From positions 1 through 58,987 of the forward strand of contig JAQYAS010000147.1 of the NCBI GenBank assembly GCA_029338615.1: a stretch of DNA of 58,987 nucleotides. The letters run 5' to 3'. How positions within the stretch are numbered: the stretch's first letter is position 1; the number at the start of each line of letters is the position of its first letter. Below the pieces are notes generated by a model. The model was not told the DNA's origin. It searched no databases and was given only the letters and a program-made list of their open reading frames with translations. The DNA comes from Clostridiales bacterium. Lineage in GTDB: Bacteria; Bacillota; Clostridia; Lachnospirales; Lachnospiraceae. The translations under genes were made by a program, and so were the position numbers. Shown piece by piece: positions 25,090-32,519 of the stretch.

Positions 25090-26538
25090 CTATTTCTTAA
25101 GTGAAAACTTCATCTTATCCTCTGGAATTATCAGGCTGACTCTGTCCTCCATGTTCCACAGGTACTCGTCATCCACGATAAAGTCCTCCTCATTGTCAGT
25201 TCTCACCACATAGCTGTAGTGGTCTCCCTTATATATAAGATTGATGATATGTCCGCAGAGTATACCAGCTTCCTCGTCATCACTCATGTCGATATCCTCT
25301 GGAAGTATAGATACTATTACCTTGATCTTCTCACGGTCTATCGCCTCACCATTTGCATCCACCAGCACGCCATCCTTCATGGCTGAACCCGGAACGATCT
25401 CCGTGAGGTCGCATGATACCTTACCGTCAAATACGCCGAGGGCATAATTTCTATTGACTGAGCTCTCAATCTTGTTGATTGCAGTCTCCGATATCATGAT
25501 GTGTATTCCATCAGGTTCAACATTGAGGCCAACCTTGTCTCCAACCTTGGCGGACTTTGTGGTCTGAATAACTATCTCATTCCTTCCGGACTCAACGGTG
25601 ATCTCATAGTGAACACCCTTAAATACTACGGAGGTCACAACGCCCTTTACAGCGCCCTGTTCAGGTGTGGTGATTATCACATCCTCCGGCCTTACTACGG
25701 CATCCACCTTCGTTCCAATCTCCACGTCGTCCAGACAGACAAATTCTGCACCACAGAATCTTACCTTTAACTTGCCCGTCATGATTCCGTTGAAGATGTT
25801 ACTCTCGCCTATGAAATCCGCAACAAATGCGTTCTTTGGCTCATTATATATATCTTCAGGAGTTCCTATCTGCTGTATCTCACCCTCGCTCATGACAACT
25901 ATCTTGTCTGACATGGCGAGTGCTTCCTCTTGGTCATGTGTTACATAGATAAAAGTGATTCCCAGCCTGTCATGCATTCCCTTGAGCTCTATCTGCATCT
26001 CTTTTCTCATCTTGAGATCCAGCGCGCCAAGAGGCTCATCCAGAAGAAGTATCTCTGGCTCATTGACAAGGGCTCTCGCTATAGCTATTCTCTGCTGCTG
26101 TCCACCCGAAAGCGTGGCGACTTTTCTGTCCTCAAAGCCCTCAAGGTCAACCATCTCAAGGACCTTCTTGACCTTCTTCACGATCTCTGCCTTAGGAAGC
26201 TTCTTGAGCTTGAGGCCAAATGCTATGTTGTCAAAGATATTCAGATGTGGGAACAGCGCATACCTCTGAAAGACCGTGTTGATAGGTCTCTTATTTGGTG
26301 GAAGCTTGCTGATATCCTGTCCATTCAGTAATATCTCTCCTGAAGTAGGAATCTCGAATCCTGCTATCATTCTAAGTGTCGTGGTTTTTCCGCAGCCTGA
26401 AGGGCCTAAGAACGTGACGAACTCGCCTCTCTTCACTTCGAGGTTAAAGCCGTCAACTGCTGTGAATCCATTGTCATAGGTCTTGACAATGTTTTTCAAT
26501 TCAATGATATTGTTGGAATTATTGTTGTTTTTTTCCAT
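25090..26538 (-). CDS. potA: Spermidine/putrescine ABC transporter ATPase PotA, with extended C-terminal regulatory region
   Basis: The protein has 482 residues, about 110-130 more than usual PotA. Walker A is GPSGCGKTT, the Q-loop is NTVFQRYALFPHLN, the signature LSGGQQQRIAIARAL, Walker B ILLLDEPLGALD, and the switch histidine lies in YVTHDQEEA. After residue 240 a TOBE/MOP-like domain follows (IFNGIMTGKLKVRFCGAEFV, VVRPEDVIITT). A second similar module (YALGVFDGKVSCDLTEIVPG to YSYVVRTDNEEDFIVDDEYL) makes up the extra length. The start has AAGGAGG six bases upstream. The duplicated sensor-like region could bind polyamine or nucleotide; that is inference. Confidence 0.95.
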   Translation of the reverse strand: MEKNNNNSNNIIELKNIVKTYDNGFTAVDGFNLEVKRGEFVTFLGPSGCGKTTTLRMIAGFEIPTSGEILLNGQDISKLPPNKRPINTVFQRYALFPHLNIFDNIAFGLKLKKLPKAEIVKKVKKVLEMVDLEGFEDRKVATLSGGQQQRIAIARALVNEPEILLLDEPLGALDLKMRKEMQIELKGMHDRLGITFIYVTHDQEEALAMSDKIVVMSEGEIQQIGTPEDIYNEPKNAFVADFIGESNIFNGIMTGKLKVRFCGAEFVCLDDVEIGTKVDAVVRPEDVIITTPEQGAVKGVVTSVVFKGVHYEITVESGRNEIVIQTTKSAKVGDKVGLNVEPDGIHIMISETAINKIESSVNRNYALGVFDGKVSCDLTEIVPGSAMKDGVLVDANGEAIDREKIKVIVSILPEDIDMSDDEEAGILCGHIINLIYKGDHYSYVVRTDNEEDFIVDDEYLWNMEDRVSLIIPEDKMKFSLKK

Positions 26539-27214
26539 TTATTTCCTCCTTAAGTATCGTGACATACTCCGTCACTTACTTACAGTGCCCCAACAAAGCG
26601 CATTTGTCATCTGCCATTCCAAATGGACGACAAGAGCGACCGCCCCGCCGTCAGCGGACAACAAATCCACGCTCCATGTATCACTGCTGTATATCTCACC
26701 AGCCCGGGGAGCAAATAACGAAAAGCCTATCTGATAGCTCTCCTCGCATGAGCACAACTTTATCTTGCCCTCATACTGTCGGGGAATCAAAAACATGTTA
26801 AGAAAAAACCCCTTTATGATACCGGGTGATGGCATGGATCACGGTTAGTAGCCCTATCCACCTGCCTCTCCATGTCGAGATACATTTTAAGGCACGGTAT
26901 CCAGGGTAAAATAGCTAACAGACTTCCTATTTTTCCCAAAATCCATGAAGATCATTCTGCATTTTATGCAGAAAAATCGACCCTGTCTCCAAACATTCCG
27001 CACATTCGCGGCTGCATCCCTGCAATTTGAAACAAAGTCGATTTATTCTAACATATAATCATTGGTAATGATATATATTTTCATTTAATTCTTTAACAAA
27101 ACAGGTCGTTACCTGTTATTTCATTCTGAACAATGCCGGAATGACTCAAGAGGCAGTCACATTTTACTGAATCCATCAAATCCGAATCACTATTCAGATA
27201 ACAGTTGATAAATT
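26539..27214 (-). other. Long non-coding leader region of potABCD
   Basis: About 680 bases upstream of potA carry no convincing gene. An 87-codon frame at 26572-26835 lacks a Shine-Dalgarno site and resembles nothing known. Visible structure includes a three-way-junction fold (26818-26901, listed separately), a perfect 8-base hairpin TTCTGCAT/ATGCAGAA (26955-26962 and 26966-26973), a GTGAC/GTCAC hairpin just before potA (26561-26577) and a U-run after AAAGGGG near 26800-26810. The length and structure suggest a regulated 5' leader. Confidence 0.5.
26818..26901 (-). promoter_or_regulatory. Possible structured regulatory RNA (three-way junction) in the pot leader
   Basis: On the minus strand GATACCG (26895-26901) pairs with CGGTATC (26818-26824) to close an 84-base domain. 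Inside, TGCCT/AGGCA (26890-26894 with 26863-26867) and GGTG/CACC (26859-26862 with 26825-26828) abut each other and the closing helix with no unpaired joining bases. The first arm is capped by ATGT/ACAT. Downstream come AAAGGGG and six U residues, and ACCC of the junction could pair with GGGT there, an arrangement like an expression switch. It does not match the riboswitch classes I can recall. Confidence 0.4.
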
Positions 27215-27295
27215 CTAGATCAGAAGTACCGCCAGCTGCACCAGTGCTGACAGCCATATGAGAACCACCAGATATATCTTTGCCGCTTTTGTCAT
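27215..27295 (-). CDS. Candidate 26-residue small membrane protein
   Basis: The ATG at 27295 has a strong GGAGG six bases upstream and opens 26 codons: a basic start MTKAAK, then a single hydrophobic helix of about 20 residues (IYLVVLIWLSALVQLAVLLI), ending at a TAG. A good ribosome site plus a clean transmembrane peptide argues for a real small protein, but the frame could also be the start of a truncated gene. It lies about 100 bases downstream of the unknown membrane-protein gene in the same direction. Confidence 0.4.
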   Translation of the reverse strand: MTKAAKIYLVVLIWLSALVQLAVLLI

Positions 27296-27401
27296 GTCGA
27301 ACCTCCACACGCATCCCTTTTGCAACTTGTTATTATTATGTTCTACGAGAGGGGATTTTATGCCTGAACAGGCACAAGTTTACGCAAAGATCGTGCAAAA
27401 A

Positions 27402-28295
27402 TCATCTGATAATCCTTCTTTCCGTTTTCCCATATTTCCATGTATACACATATGTAAGCTTCATCTGCCCGTGCTCTGACTGCCATTCAAGGCGTCCGTC
27501 TTTCATCCGAAAATCTATGCCCAGCTTGTCCGTGTCTATCTCTCCTGGCTGGTATGTTCCATCTTGACCGTCACGAGATACATCGCTGATACCAGCGACC
27601 TCATATCTCACCTTCTCAACATCCGCCTCCACCTGCGCTTTGGCCATGTAACCAGCCGCAGAAAACATAGCCAGATCAAAAATCACGGATACAAAGCCAG
27701 CCAAAAGTACAGTCATTATCTTCTTAAACAGATAGGTTCTTACCTTTCTGTCATCGACTGGTTCAAGCCTTCCTCTATATCTTCTATTGTCAGACTGTCT
27801 ATAATATACAACTGCCCCAACCACCCAGAATACAGCAACAATACACAGGCATATTCCAGGAATCGACACTCCGGGGAGCCAGCGCCACCACCCTACATAA
27901 TACTTTATTACCACCGCCGCAAAACAGAGTGCACATGCAGCCGTGATACATGCTGATATCACGCTATCCCAGTCCCTTCCATCAACGATGCAATAATCTT
28001 CTCGTTCTCTCGGCAGATTTTCCAGCACACAATTATATTTCCTTCTGTCATCTGGAACCTCATATCCGGCCTTGACCAGTTCTCTCAGGTACAGCCATGC
28101 GTCCAGGCAGGCAAGCCACAAACCAACCATAGGGCAAAATGTAATAACGCTGGTCACCATCATAACATCGCAAAATGTACTGACAATATCATCAAAAAAC
28201 ACACCACAGATCATTCCTGCAAGTGTAGGAACAGATACCACCATCGCAGCAATCAGAATTATACGCATTACGTGCCTGTCATATTTTATCTTCAT
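27402..28295 (-). CDS. Polytopic membrane protein of unknown function
   Basis: The protein has 297 residues with about five or six hydrophobic segments: VMRIILIAAMVVSVPTLAGM, MMVTSVITFCPMVGLWLACL, VISACITAACALCFAAVVIK, PGICLCIVAVFWVVGAVVYY and TVLLAGFVSVIFDLAMFSAA. A cytosolic loop after helix 2 (ELVKAGYEVPDDRRKYNCVL) is charged. The C-terminal 80 residues are soluble and beta-rich (DKLGIDFRMKDGRLEWQSEH, MKLTYVYTWKYG) and probably lie outside the membrane. I do not recognise the family. The neighbours (M20 hydrolase and TraX-like protein upstream, small peptide downstream) do not reveal a role. Confidence 0.7.
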   Translation of the reverse strand: MKIKYDRHVMRIILIAAMVVSVPTLAGMICGVFFDDIVSTFCDVMMVTSVITFCPMVGLWLACLDAWLYLRELVKAGYEVPDDRRKYNCVLENLPREREDYCIVDGRDWDSVISACITAACALCFAAVVIKYYVGWWRWLPGVSIPGICLCIVAVFWVVGAVVYYRQSDNRRYRGRLEPVDDRKVRTYLFKKIMTVLLAGFVSVIFDLAMFSAAGYMAKAQVEADVEKVRYEVAGISDVSRDGQDGTYQPGEIDTDKLGIDFRMKDGRLEWQSEHGQMKLTYVYTWKYGKTERRIIR

Positions 28296-28347
28296 ACGAC
28301 TTCACCCCATTTTTGAACATCAAATAACTTATTATCTCCTACCTGCA

Positions 28348-29529
28348 CTACATCAATGCCAGCCCCACAAACATCTTAACTGCTGTCTCTATGATCTCAT
28401 CCGGGAACTCGAATCCCGCCGTATGGAGCTGGGCATGATCCTCACCATCACCTATGCCGAAGAATGCTCCCATTGTCTCCTGCAGATAGTATCCGAAGTC
28501 CTCCGACCACCTCATCGGCTCAGCGAGTTCCGTGACTACAATATTCTGGTCAGCAGCACATTTTCTCAGTTTGTCCACATTCACAGCATGATTTTCCGTT
28601 GCCGGGAACCGCTCTATCTCCTGTATATCAAGGGTGAAGCCCCCATCGTCCGCAGTATTTTGTGCAATCTGCTTTATCTCGTCCACATACCCGGCAAATA
28701 CCTTTTCCCGCTCAGCCCTCACCGTCATGCGCAGCGTTCCTTCTGATGCAGCCACACCATAATTGGCACTTCCAATATCCATTCCGATGAGCGTCATCCT
28801 GACAAATCCCCTGCTGCGGTTGTACTCCTCCGTAAGCTTCTCTATCTCCAGCAGCAGCCTGGCAAGCGCAGGCCCCGGATTCTTTCCCGCCTCAGGATAT
28901 GCCGCATGGCTGGCTGTCCCTATCATATGTATCTCAAGCCCCGTTGATGCGCATGCAAATGTTCCATCTATCGTCAGCACATGATTTCTCGGATATCCCG
29001 GTATGTTATGAAGTCCATAAACCTCACCTATATTCTTCTCAATTATAAGATCTCTGCACAGCCTTGCCCCAGCACCGATCTCCTCTCCGGGCTGAAAGAT
29101 AAAATAGACATCCCTGTTAATTATCTGATTCTGGCAAATCGCTCCAGAATTGTTATTTCTATCACACACATGCGTATTTCCGCATTTTTCCATTGCACGG
29201 GACAGCCAGGCAGCAGCACCACATAATATACTGCTATGTCCATCATGCCCACAGTAATGTCCCGGCTTTCCATCCTGCCCACACACTGCATCCATGTCTG
29301 CCCTGAACGCGATCGGCGGTCTTTCTTCATCCCCTATTCTGTCATCAGAAGATTTCAGCACCGCATAAAACCAAGCGCCTCTATCCACGATCTCAAGGTC
29401 AGTATTCTCCCTGAGAAATGACATTAGCACCGCCTTAGTCCGCATCTCATGCATCGAAGCCTCAGGAATGCTGTGAAGCCTACGCCTGAGGTCATATATC
29501 TTTGTCATCAGCTCTTTGTCAATTTCCAT
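28348..29529 (-). CDS. M20-family amidohydrolase
   Basis: The protein has 393 residues from the ATG at 29529, which has GGAGG four bases upstream; an in-frame GTG ten codons earlier overlaps the upstream gene. The metal and active-site pattern of the M20D aminoacylase/carboxypeptidase group is present: RRLHSIPEASMHEMRTK, FRADMDAV, HYCGHDGHSSILCGAAAWL, FQPGEEIGAGARL and LHNIPGYP, with a dimerisation lid domain between. Such enzymes hydrolyse N-acyl amino acids, indole-acetyl amino acids or short peptides; the substrate is not predictable. A short loop with IGDEERPP after residue 60 is unusual. It overlaps or abuts the TraX-like gene. Confidence 0.88.
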   Translation of the reverse strand: MEIDKELMTKIYDLRRRLHSIPEASMHEMRTKAVLMSFLRENTDLEIVDRGAWFYAVLKSSDDRIGDEERPPIAFRADMDAVCGQDGKPGHYCGHDGHSSILCGAAAWLSRAMEKCGNTHVCDRNNNSGAICQNQIINRDVYFIFQPGEEIGAGARLCRDLIIEKNIGEVYGLHNIPGYPRNHVLTIDGTFACASTGLEIHMIGTASHAAYPEAGKNPGPALARLLLEIEKLTEEYNRSRGFVRMTLIGMDIGSANYGVAASEGTLRMTVRAEREKVFAGYVDEIKQIAQNTADDGGFTLDIQEIERFPATENHAVNVDKLRKCAADQNIVVTELAEPMRWSEDFGYYLQETMGAFFGIGDGEDHAQLHTAGFEFPDEIIETAVKMFVGLALM

Positions 29530-29555
29530 AACGCCTCCGTGCTCCTTCTCATCTA

Positions 29556-30338
29556 TCACAGCCCAAGACTCATCCTTATAATACCGAGTATCAGCATATG
29601 CACTGGATAGAACAGGTAATTCACCAGCTTATTCTGCCTGCCGCGCTTGCCATTGTATGTCAAAGTCAGTCCAAACCCCAACAGTGCCCACGGTTCCTTG
29701 AACATCGCCAGGTAGCAGAACGGTATTGCAATTGCGGACTTTTCATGAAATATATACAGGAAATATCCTATAAGTATGGCGTGGTAGTCATAATCAACCG
29801 CAAGATTCATCGATATAAGACACACTATGGCAACTATCGGTATCGTCGCAATAAACCATACCGCCTTTGGAAGCTTCTCCATTTTTTTCCTCAGCACATC
29901 AATGATCCATATCATTGCCAGCACCATCGCCAATGTAAACATAATATTATTTGCATTCCATTCAAAGAATACGCCACTGGAGAACATGTCATAAGGGATC
30001 TCAGATATCACGCCAAATATAAGCAGCATTCCAAGATACTTCCACTTGTTTCTCGTATGAAAATATCCCTCCACCAGCATATATATGAATATCGGGAAAG
30101 CTATCCGCCCCAGGATATCAAATACATCACTTACAGCCGATATTATTCCACCGTCCAGGTACGGATACAGCAAAGTCTTATTCGTATGATCTATAAGCAT
30201 TGAAATGAACGCTATATACTTAAGCTGTGCTCCGGAAAGCAGACCTATACCGTTCAATGTTATTTTTCTGCATGTTCCACAAGTTGTATCCTCTGCCTGT
30301 TCAATGTTATTTTTTATTTTATAATTATGAACTTTCAT
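29556..30338 (-). CDS. TraX-family membrane protein
   Basis: The protein has 260 residues. After a soluble N-terminal 35 residues, the TraX signature LSGAQLKYIAFISMLIDHTN begins the membrane core. Further helices include DILGRIAFPIFIYMLVEGYF, YLGMLLIFGVISEIPYDMF and FTLAMVLAMIWIIDVL, and the end YLFYPVHMLILGIIRM is highly typical. TraX of F plasmid acetylates pilin; chromosomal firmicute homologues are predicted acyltransferase-like membrane proteins of unknown substrate. It is followed within a few bases by the M20 amidohydrolase gene. The N-terminal extension with CGTCRK is unusual. Confidence 0.88.
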   Translation of the reverse strand: MKVHNYKIKNNIEQAEDTTCGTCRKITLNGIGLLSGAQLKYIAFISMLIDHTNKTLLYPYLDGGIISAVSDVFDILGRIAFPIFIYMLVEGYFHTRNKWKYLGMLLIFGVISEIPYDMFSSGVFFEWNANNIMFTLAMVLAMIWIIDVLRKKMEKLPKAVWFIATIPIVAIVCLISMNLAVDYDYHAILIGYFLYIFHEKSAIAIPFCYLAMFKEPWALLGFGLTLTYNGKRGRQNKLVNYLFYPVHMLILGIIRMSLGL

Positions 30339-30670
30339 GCAATTTCTCCTTTATTTTCCCAACATTTACTGATGTTTTAGTCCTAATAAGTATAGTGGTC
30401 GTTTTTAGAAACCTAGCACTGATGCACTACCATAATTTTCAACAGTTTCAGCAGTTTGTTCAATATCCGGGGCTTTATAAACGTACCATGCCTCATAGTA
30501 TTTTCACTATAAGTATAACATAACTGCATTGAATAACAGAGCTTAACTTTTTTCTCAATACGCTTAAATTGATGACATTGCGCATTTACATGTATTCAGG
30601 TTCTCAAATTTTTTATTGTATCATAAACTCTTCTATTTCTTTCAAAATTTGATCAATCAGAGCATATGAC
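30339..30670 (-). other. AT-rich intergenic region with a promoter-like site, no gene
   Basis: This is a gap of about 330 bases between the GH32 gene and the TraX-family gene. I see no gene or strong terminator. An extended -10 element (TG-T-TATACT) on the minus strand at 30512-30520 could drive the TraX/M20 pair; no matching -35 is obvious. Confidence 0.4.
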
Positions 30671-32128
30671 CTATATGTTCAGATCGTATTTCTCCACCTC
30701 AAGTTCCACACATCCGTCAGTTTCAAATACAATATCCTGAGCATTGCGCGGTGTATATATAACTGTAGACAGCACTTGTTCTCCATCATTTACAAATATC
30801 TCTATGGAATTCCAATCCATCACTATTCTCATTTTTGAAAGACCATTGCCATTCTTGATTTTGACCTTACGCACACAGTTTGTATCACGTATCCATCCCG
30901 CAAATGTTCTGTCTATCTCAAGTATTTGTGTTCCCGGGGTATAGCTGACATTGGTTTCATGAATCTCATCCTTTGCAAAGTGCATTGTAAAGTGTCCACA
31001 TTCAGCTTTCTTTATATCAACTGTCATATCGATAACTCTGCCGTTAATGCCTTCATATGTCTTCTCACCACGCAAAGTATCATTAACTACCAGCTTGTTC
31101 TGCCTGTATACACAAAGTTCTCTAACCGGAGTCTGAATCAGCTTGCCGTCAGAGATCGTTAGTTCTCTTGGAACCGACATCATACATGCCCACTTCTGTC
31201 CACGTGGCAGCGTATTTACGCTGTCCCAGGACTGCATCCAGCCAATCATCACTCTTCGACCATCAGACGTTCTTATAGTTTGTGGTGCATAAAAATCAAA
31301 TCCACTGTCCACAGATACCGCTTTTTCATACTTAAAAATATGTTTCTCTTCATCCACATCGCCTGTGAAGAATACCACGTTATTTCCATTGTGAAACTCT
31401 CCATCTGCTGACATGTCCTGTGGGGATACTATAAGCACCTTATGTCCATCCATCTCAAAATAGTCTGGGCACTCCCATACTGCGCCAAATCTGCCTGTTT
31501 CATCCTTTGCAAATACTGATTCAAATTTCCAGCTGTACATATCATCTGAAGAGAACAGTACAACCTGAGGGATTCCATCATATGTCCGGTTTCCAGCCAG
31601 CATATAGTACCTGCCGTCCTCATCCTTCCAGACCTTCGGATCTCTGAAATCAGCACGGCTGCAGTCCTCTGGCATGATCTTCCCATCAACAACAGGATTG
31701 CTGGATATTTTTTTATAACTAATTCCATCGCCTACAGCCATACACTGGTTTTGTATAACATTCTTAGTTCCATCAGCCAGTTTTTCCTCAACTACTCCTG
31801 TATAGAACAATACATGCTTCCCGTCATTCTCTATAGCAGTTCCTGAAAAGCACCCAAATGCATCATAATCCGAGTCAGGTGCCAGTGCTGTTGGAAGCTC
31901 CTCCCATCTTATAAAATCATCTGAGGTGGAGTGTCCCCAGTGCATCGGTCCCCACTCTGTGCTATATGGATGGAACTGGTAAAACAAATGTGCCTTTCCT
32001 CCATATATGGAAAACCCATTTGGATCGTTTAACCAGCCCACCGGAGTTGTGAGGTGAAACTCCGGCTTGTCTGCTCTGTCTACTCTGTTCTTTTCTATAT
32101 ATTCATCTGCCTTCTGGCATGTATACAT
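30671..32128 (-). CDS. Glycoside hydrolase family 32 beta-fructosidase (sucrose/fructan hydrolase)
   Basis: The protein has 485 residues from the ATG at 32128 with GGAGG about seven bases upstream; a longer in-frame reading would run through the upstream lipoprotein remnant. GH32 motifs: GWLNDPNGF with nucleophile Asp35, FYQFHPYSTEWGPMHWGHST, FSGTAI, ADFRDPKVW (transition-state stabiliser Asp) and WECPDYF (acid/base Glu). The C-terminal beta-sandwich ends the protein (SVDSGFDFYAPQTI before it). It has no signal peptide, so it acts inside the cell on sucrose, sucrose-6-phosphate or short fructo-oligosaccharides. The divergent LacI gene and AACCGGTT operators indicate substrate-induced control. 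Confidence 0.92.
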   Translation of the reverse strand: MYTCQKADEYIEKNRVDRADKPEFHLTTPVGWLNDPNGFSIYGGKAHLFYQFHPYSTEWGPMHWGHSTSDDFIRWEELPTALAPDSDYDAFGCFSGTAIENDGKHVLFYTGVVEEKLADGTKNVIQNQCMAVGDGISYKKISSNPVVDGKIMPEDCSRADFRDPKVWKDEDGRYYMLAGNRTYDGIPQVVLFSSDDMYSWKFESVFAKDETGRFGAVWECPDYFEMDGHKVLIVSPQDMSADGEFHNGNNVVFFTGDVDEEKHIFKYEKAVSVDSGFDFYAPQTIRTSDGRRVMIGWMQSWDSVNTLPRGQKWACMMSVPRELTISDGKLIQTPVRELCVYRQNKLVVNDTLRGEKTYEGINGRVIDMTVDIKKAECGHFTMHFAKDEIHETNVSYTPGTQILEIDRTFAGWIRDTNCVRKVKIKNGNGLSKMRIVMDWNSIEIFVNDGEQVLSTVIYTPRNAQDIVFETDGCVELEVEKYDLNI

Positions 32129-32150
32129 ACTGTGTCCTCCTTCTGTTTGA

Positions 32151-32264
32151 TTAGATTGTTTTTTCGGTTGTGCTGCCTGGCTCCGGCTCACTCTTGCCAC
32201 ATCCGGCAAGACATCCGGCAAAAGCTGCTGCCACAAGAAACACCATCAAAGATTTCTTTCTCAT
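32151..32264 (-). CDS. 37-residue lipoprotein signal-peptide ORF, probable remnant of a sugar-binding protein
   Basis: The ATG at 32264 has AAAGGAG upstream and encodes MRKKSLMVFLVAAAFAGCLA followed by GCGKSEPEPGSTTEKTI and a TAA. This is a complete lipoprotein signal peptide with a lipobox (LAGC) and 16 mature residues. It ends 22 bases before the GH32 start and is the first frame after the LacI-controlled promoter. The simplest reading is that a solute-binding lipoprotein of a fructoside ABC transporter was deleted, leaving its head. A genuine tiny lipoprotein is also possible. Confidence 0.55.
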   Translation of the reverse strand: MRKKSLMVFLVAAAFAGCLAGCGKSEPEPGSTTEKTI

Positions 32265-32287
32265 AAACTTCTCCTTTCGCGTTGTGT

Positions 32288-32307
32288 AACCGGTTAAGTA
32301 ACCGGTT
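32288..32307. promoter_or_regulatory. Double LacI-type operator AACCGGTT at the GH32 promoter
   Basis: Two perfect AACCGGTT palindromes (32288-32295 and 32300-32307), 12 bases apart, lie just downstream of the GH32 -10 element, where a bound repressor would block transcription. Confidence 0.8.
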
Positions 32308-32321
32308 ACTTTGTTATTCTT

Positions 32322-32351
32322 ATGTTATCACCAGAGCATTTCAAATGTCAA
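32322..32351 (-). promoter_or_regulatory. Promoter of the GH32 transcript
   Basis: On the minus strand TTGACA (32346-32351) and TAACAT (32322-32327) are spaced 18 bases. The two AACCGGTT operators follow immediately downstream. Confidence 0.65.
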
Positions 32352-32412
32352 CATGATAATTATACTTTTTGCATATTTTTTTGCTCGGATTCTGTTATAA
32401 ATAAAGGAAAGT

Positions 32413-32420
32413 AACCGGTT
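32413..32420. promoter_or_regulatory. Third AACCGGTT operator, lacI side
   Basis: The same palindrome as at the GH32 promoter lies 10 bases upstream of the -35 element of the divergent LacI gene. A regulator bound at both sites could loop the roughly 110 bases between them. Confidence 0.7.
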
Positions 32421-32430
32421 ATTTATTTTG

Positions 32431-32459
32431 TTGCACTATTGTGTGTAAATGAGTATACT
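32431..32459 (+). promoter_or_regulatory. Promoter of the LacI-family gene
   Basis: TTGCAC (32431-32436) and TATACT (32454-32459) are separated by 17 bases, 60 bases upstream of the start codon. Confidence 0.6.
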
Positions 32460-32519
32460 GGACATAGTTTTTGGATATCTGCTCTGAAAATGTAGATATT
32501 CATTTTGGGAGGATATTAA

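Noticed and set aside
26572..26835. 87-codon minus-strand frame just before potA
   Set aside because: No Shine-Dalgarno site, no recognisable family, and its 5' part lies inside the three-way-junction structure; better explained as leader RNA.
27093..27314. 73-codon minus-strand frame downstream of the membrane-protein gene
   Set aside because: Its ATG lies next to a poor site, and the +1 frame contains the better supported 26-residue membrane peptide.
30671..32236. Longer 5' extension of the GH32 gene
   Set aside because: The first 36 codons run through the upstream lipoprotein-type frame and have no ribosome site; the ATG at 32128 has GGAGG.
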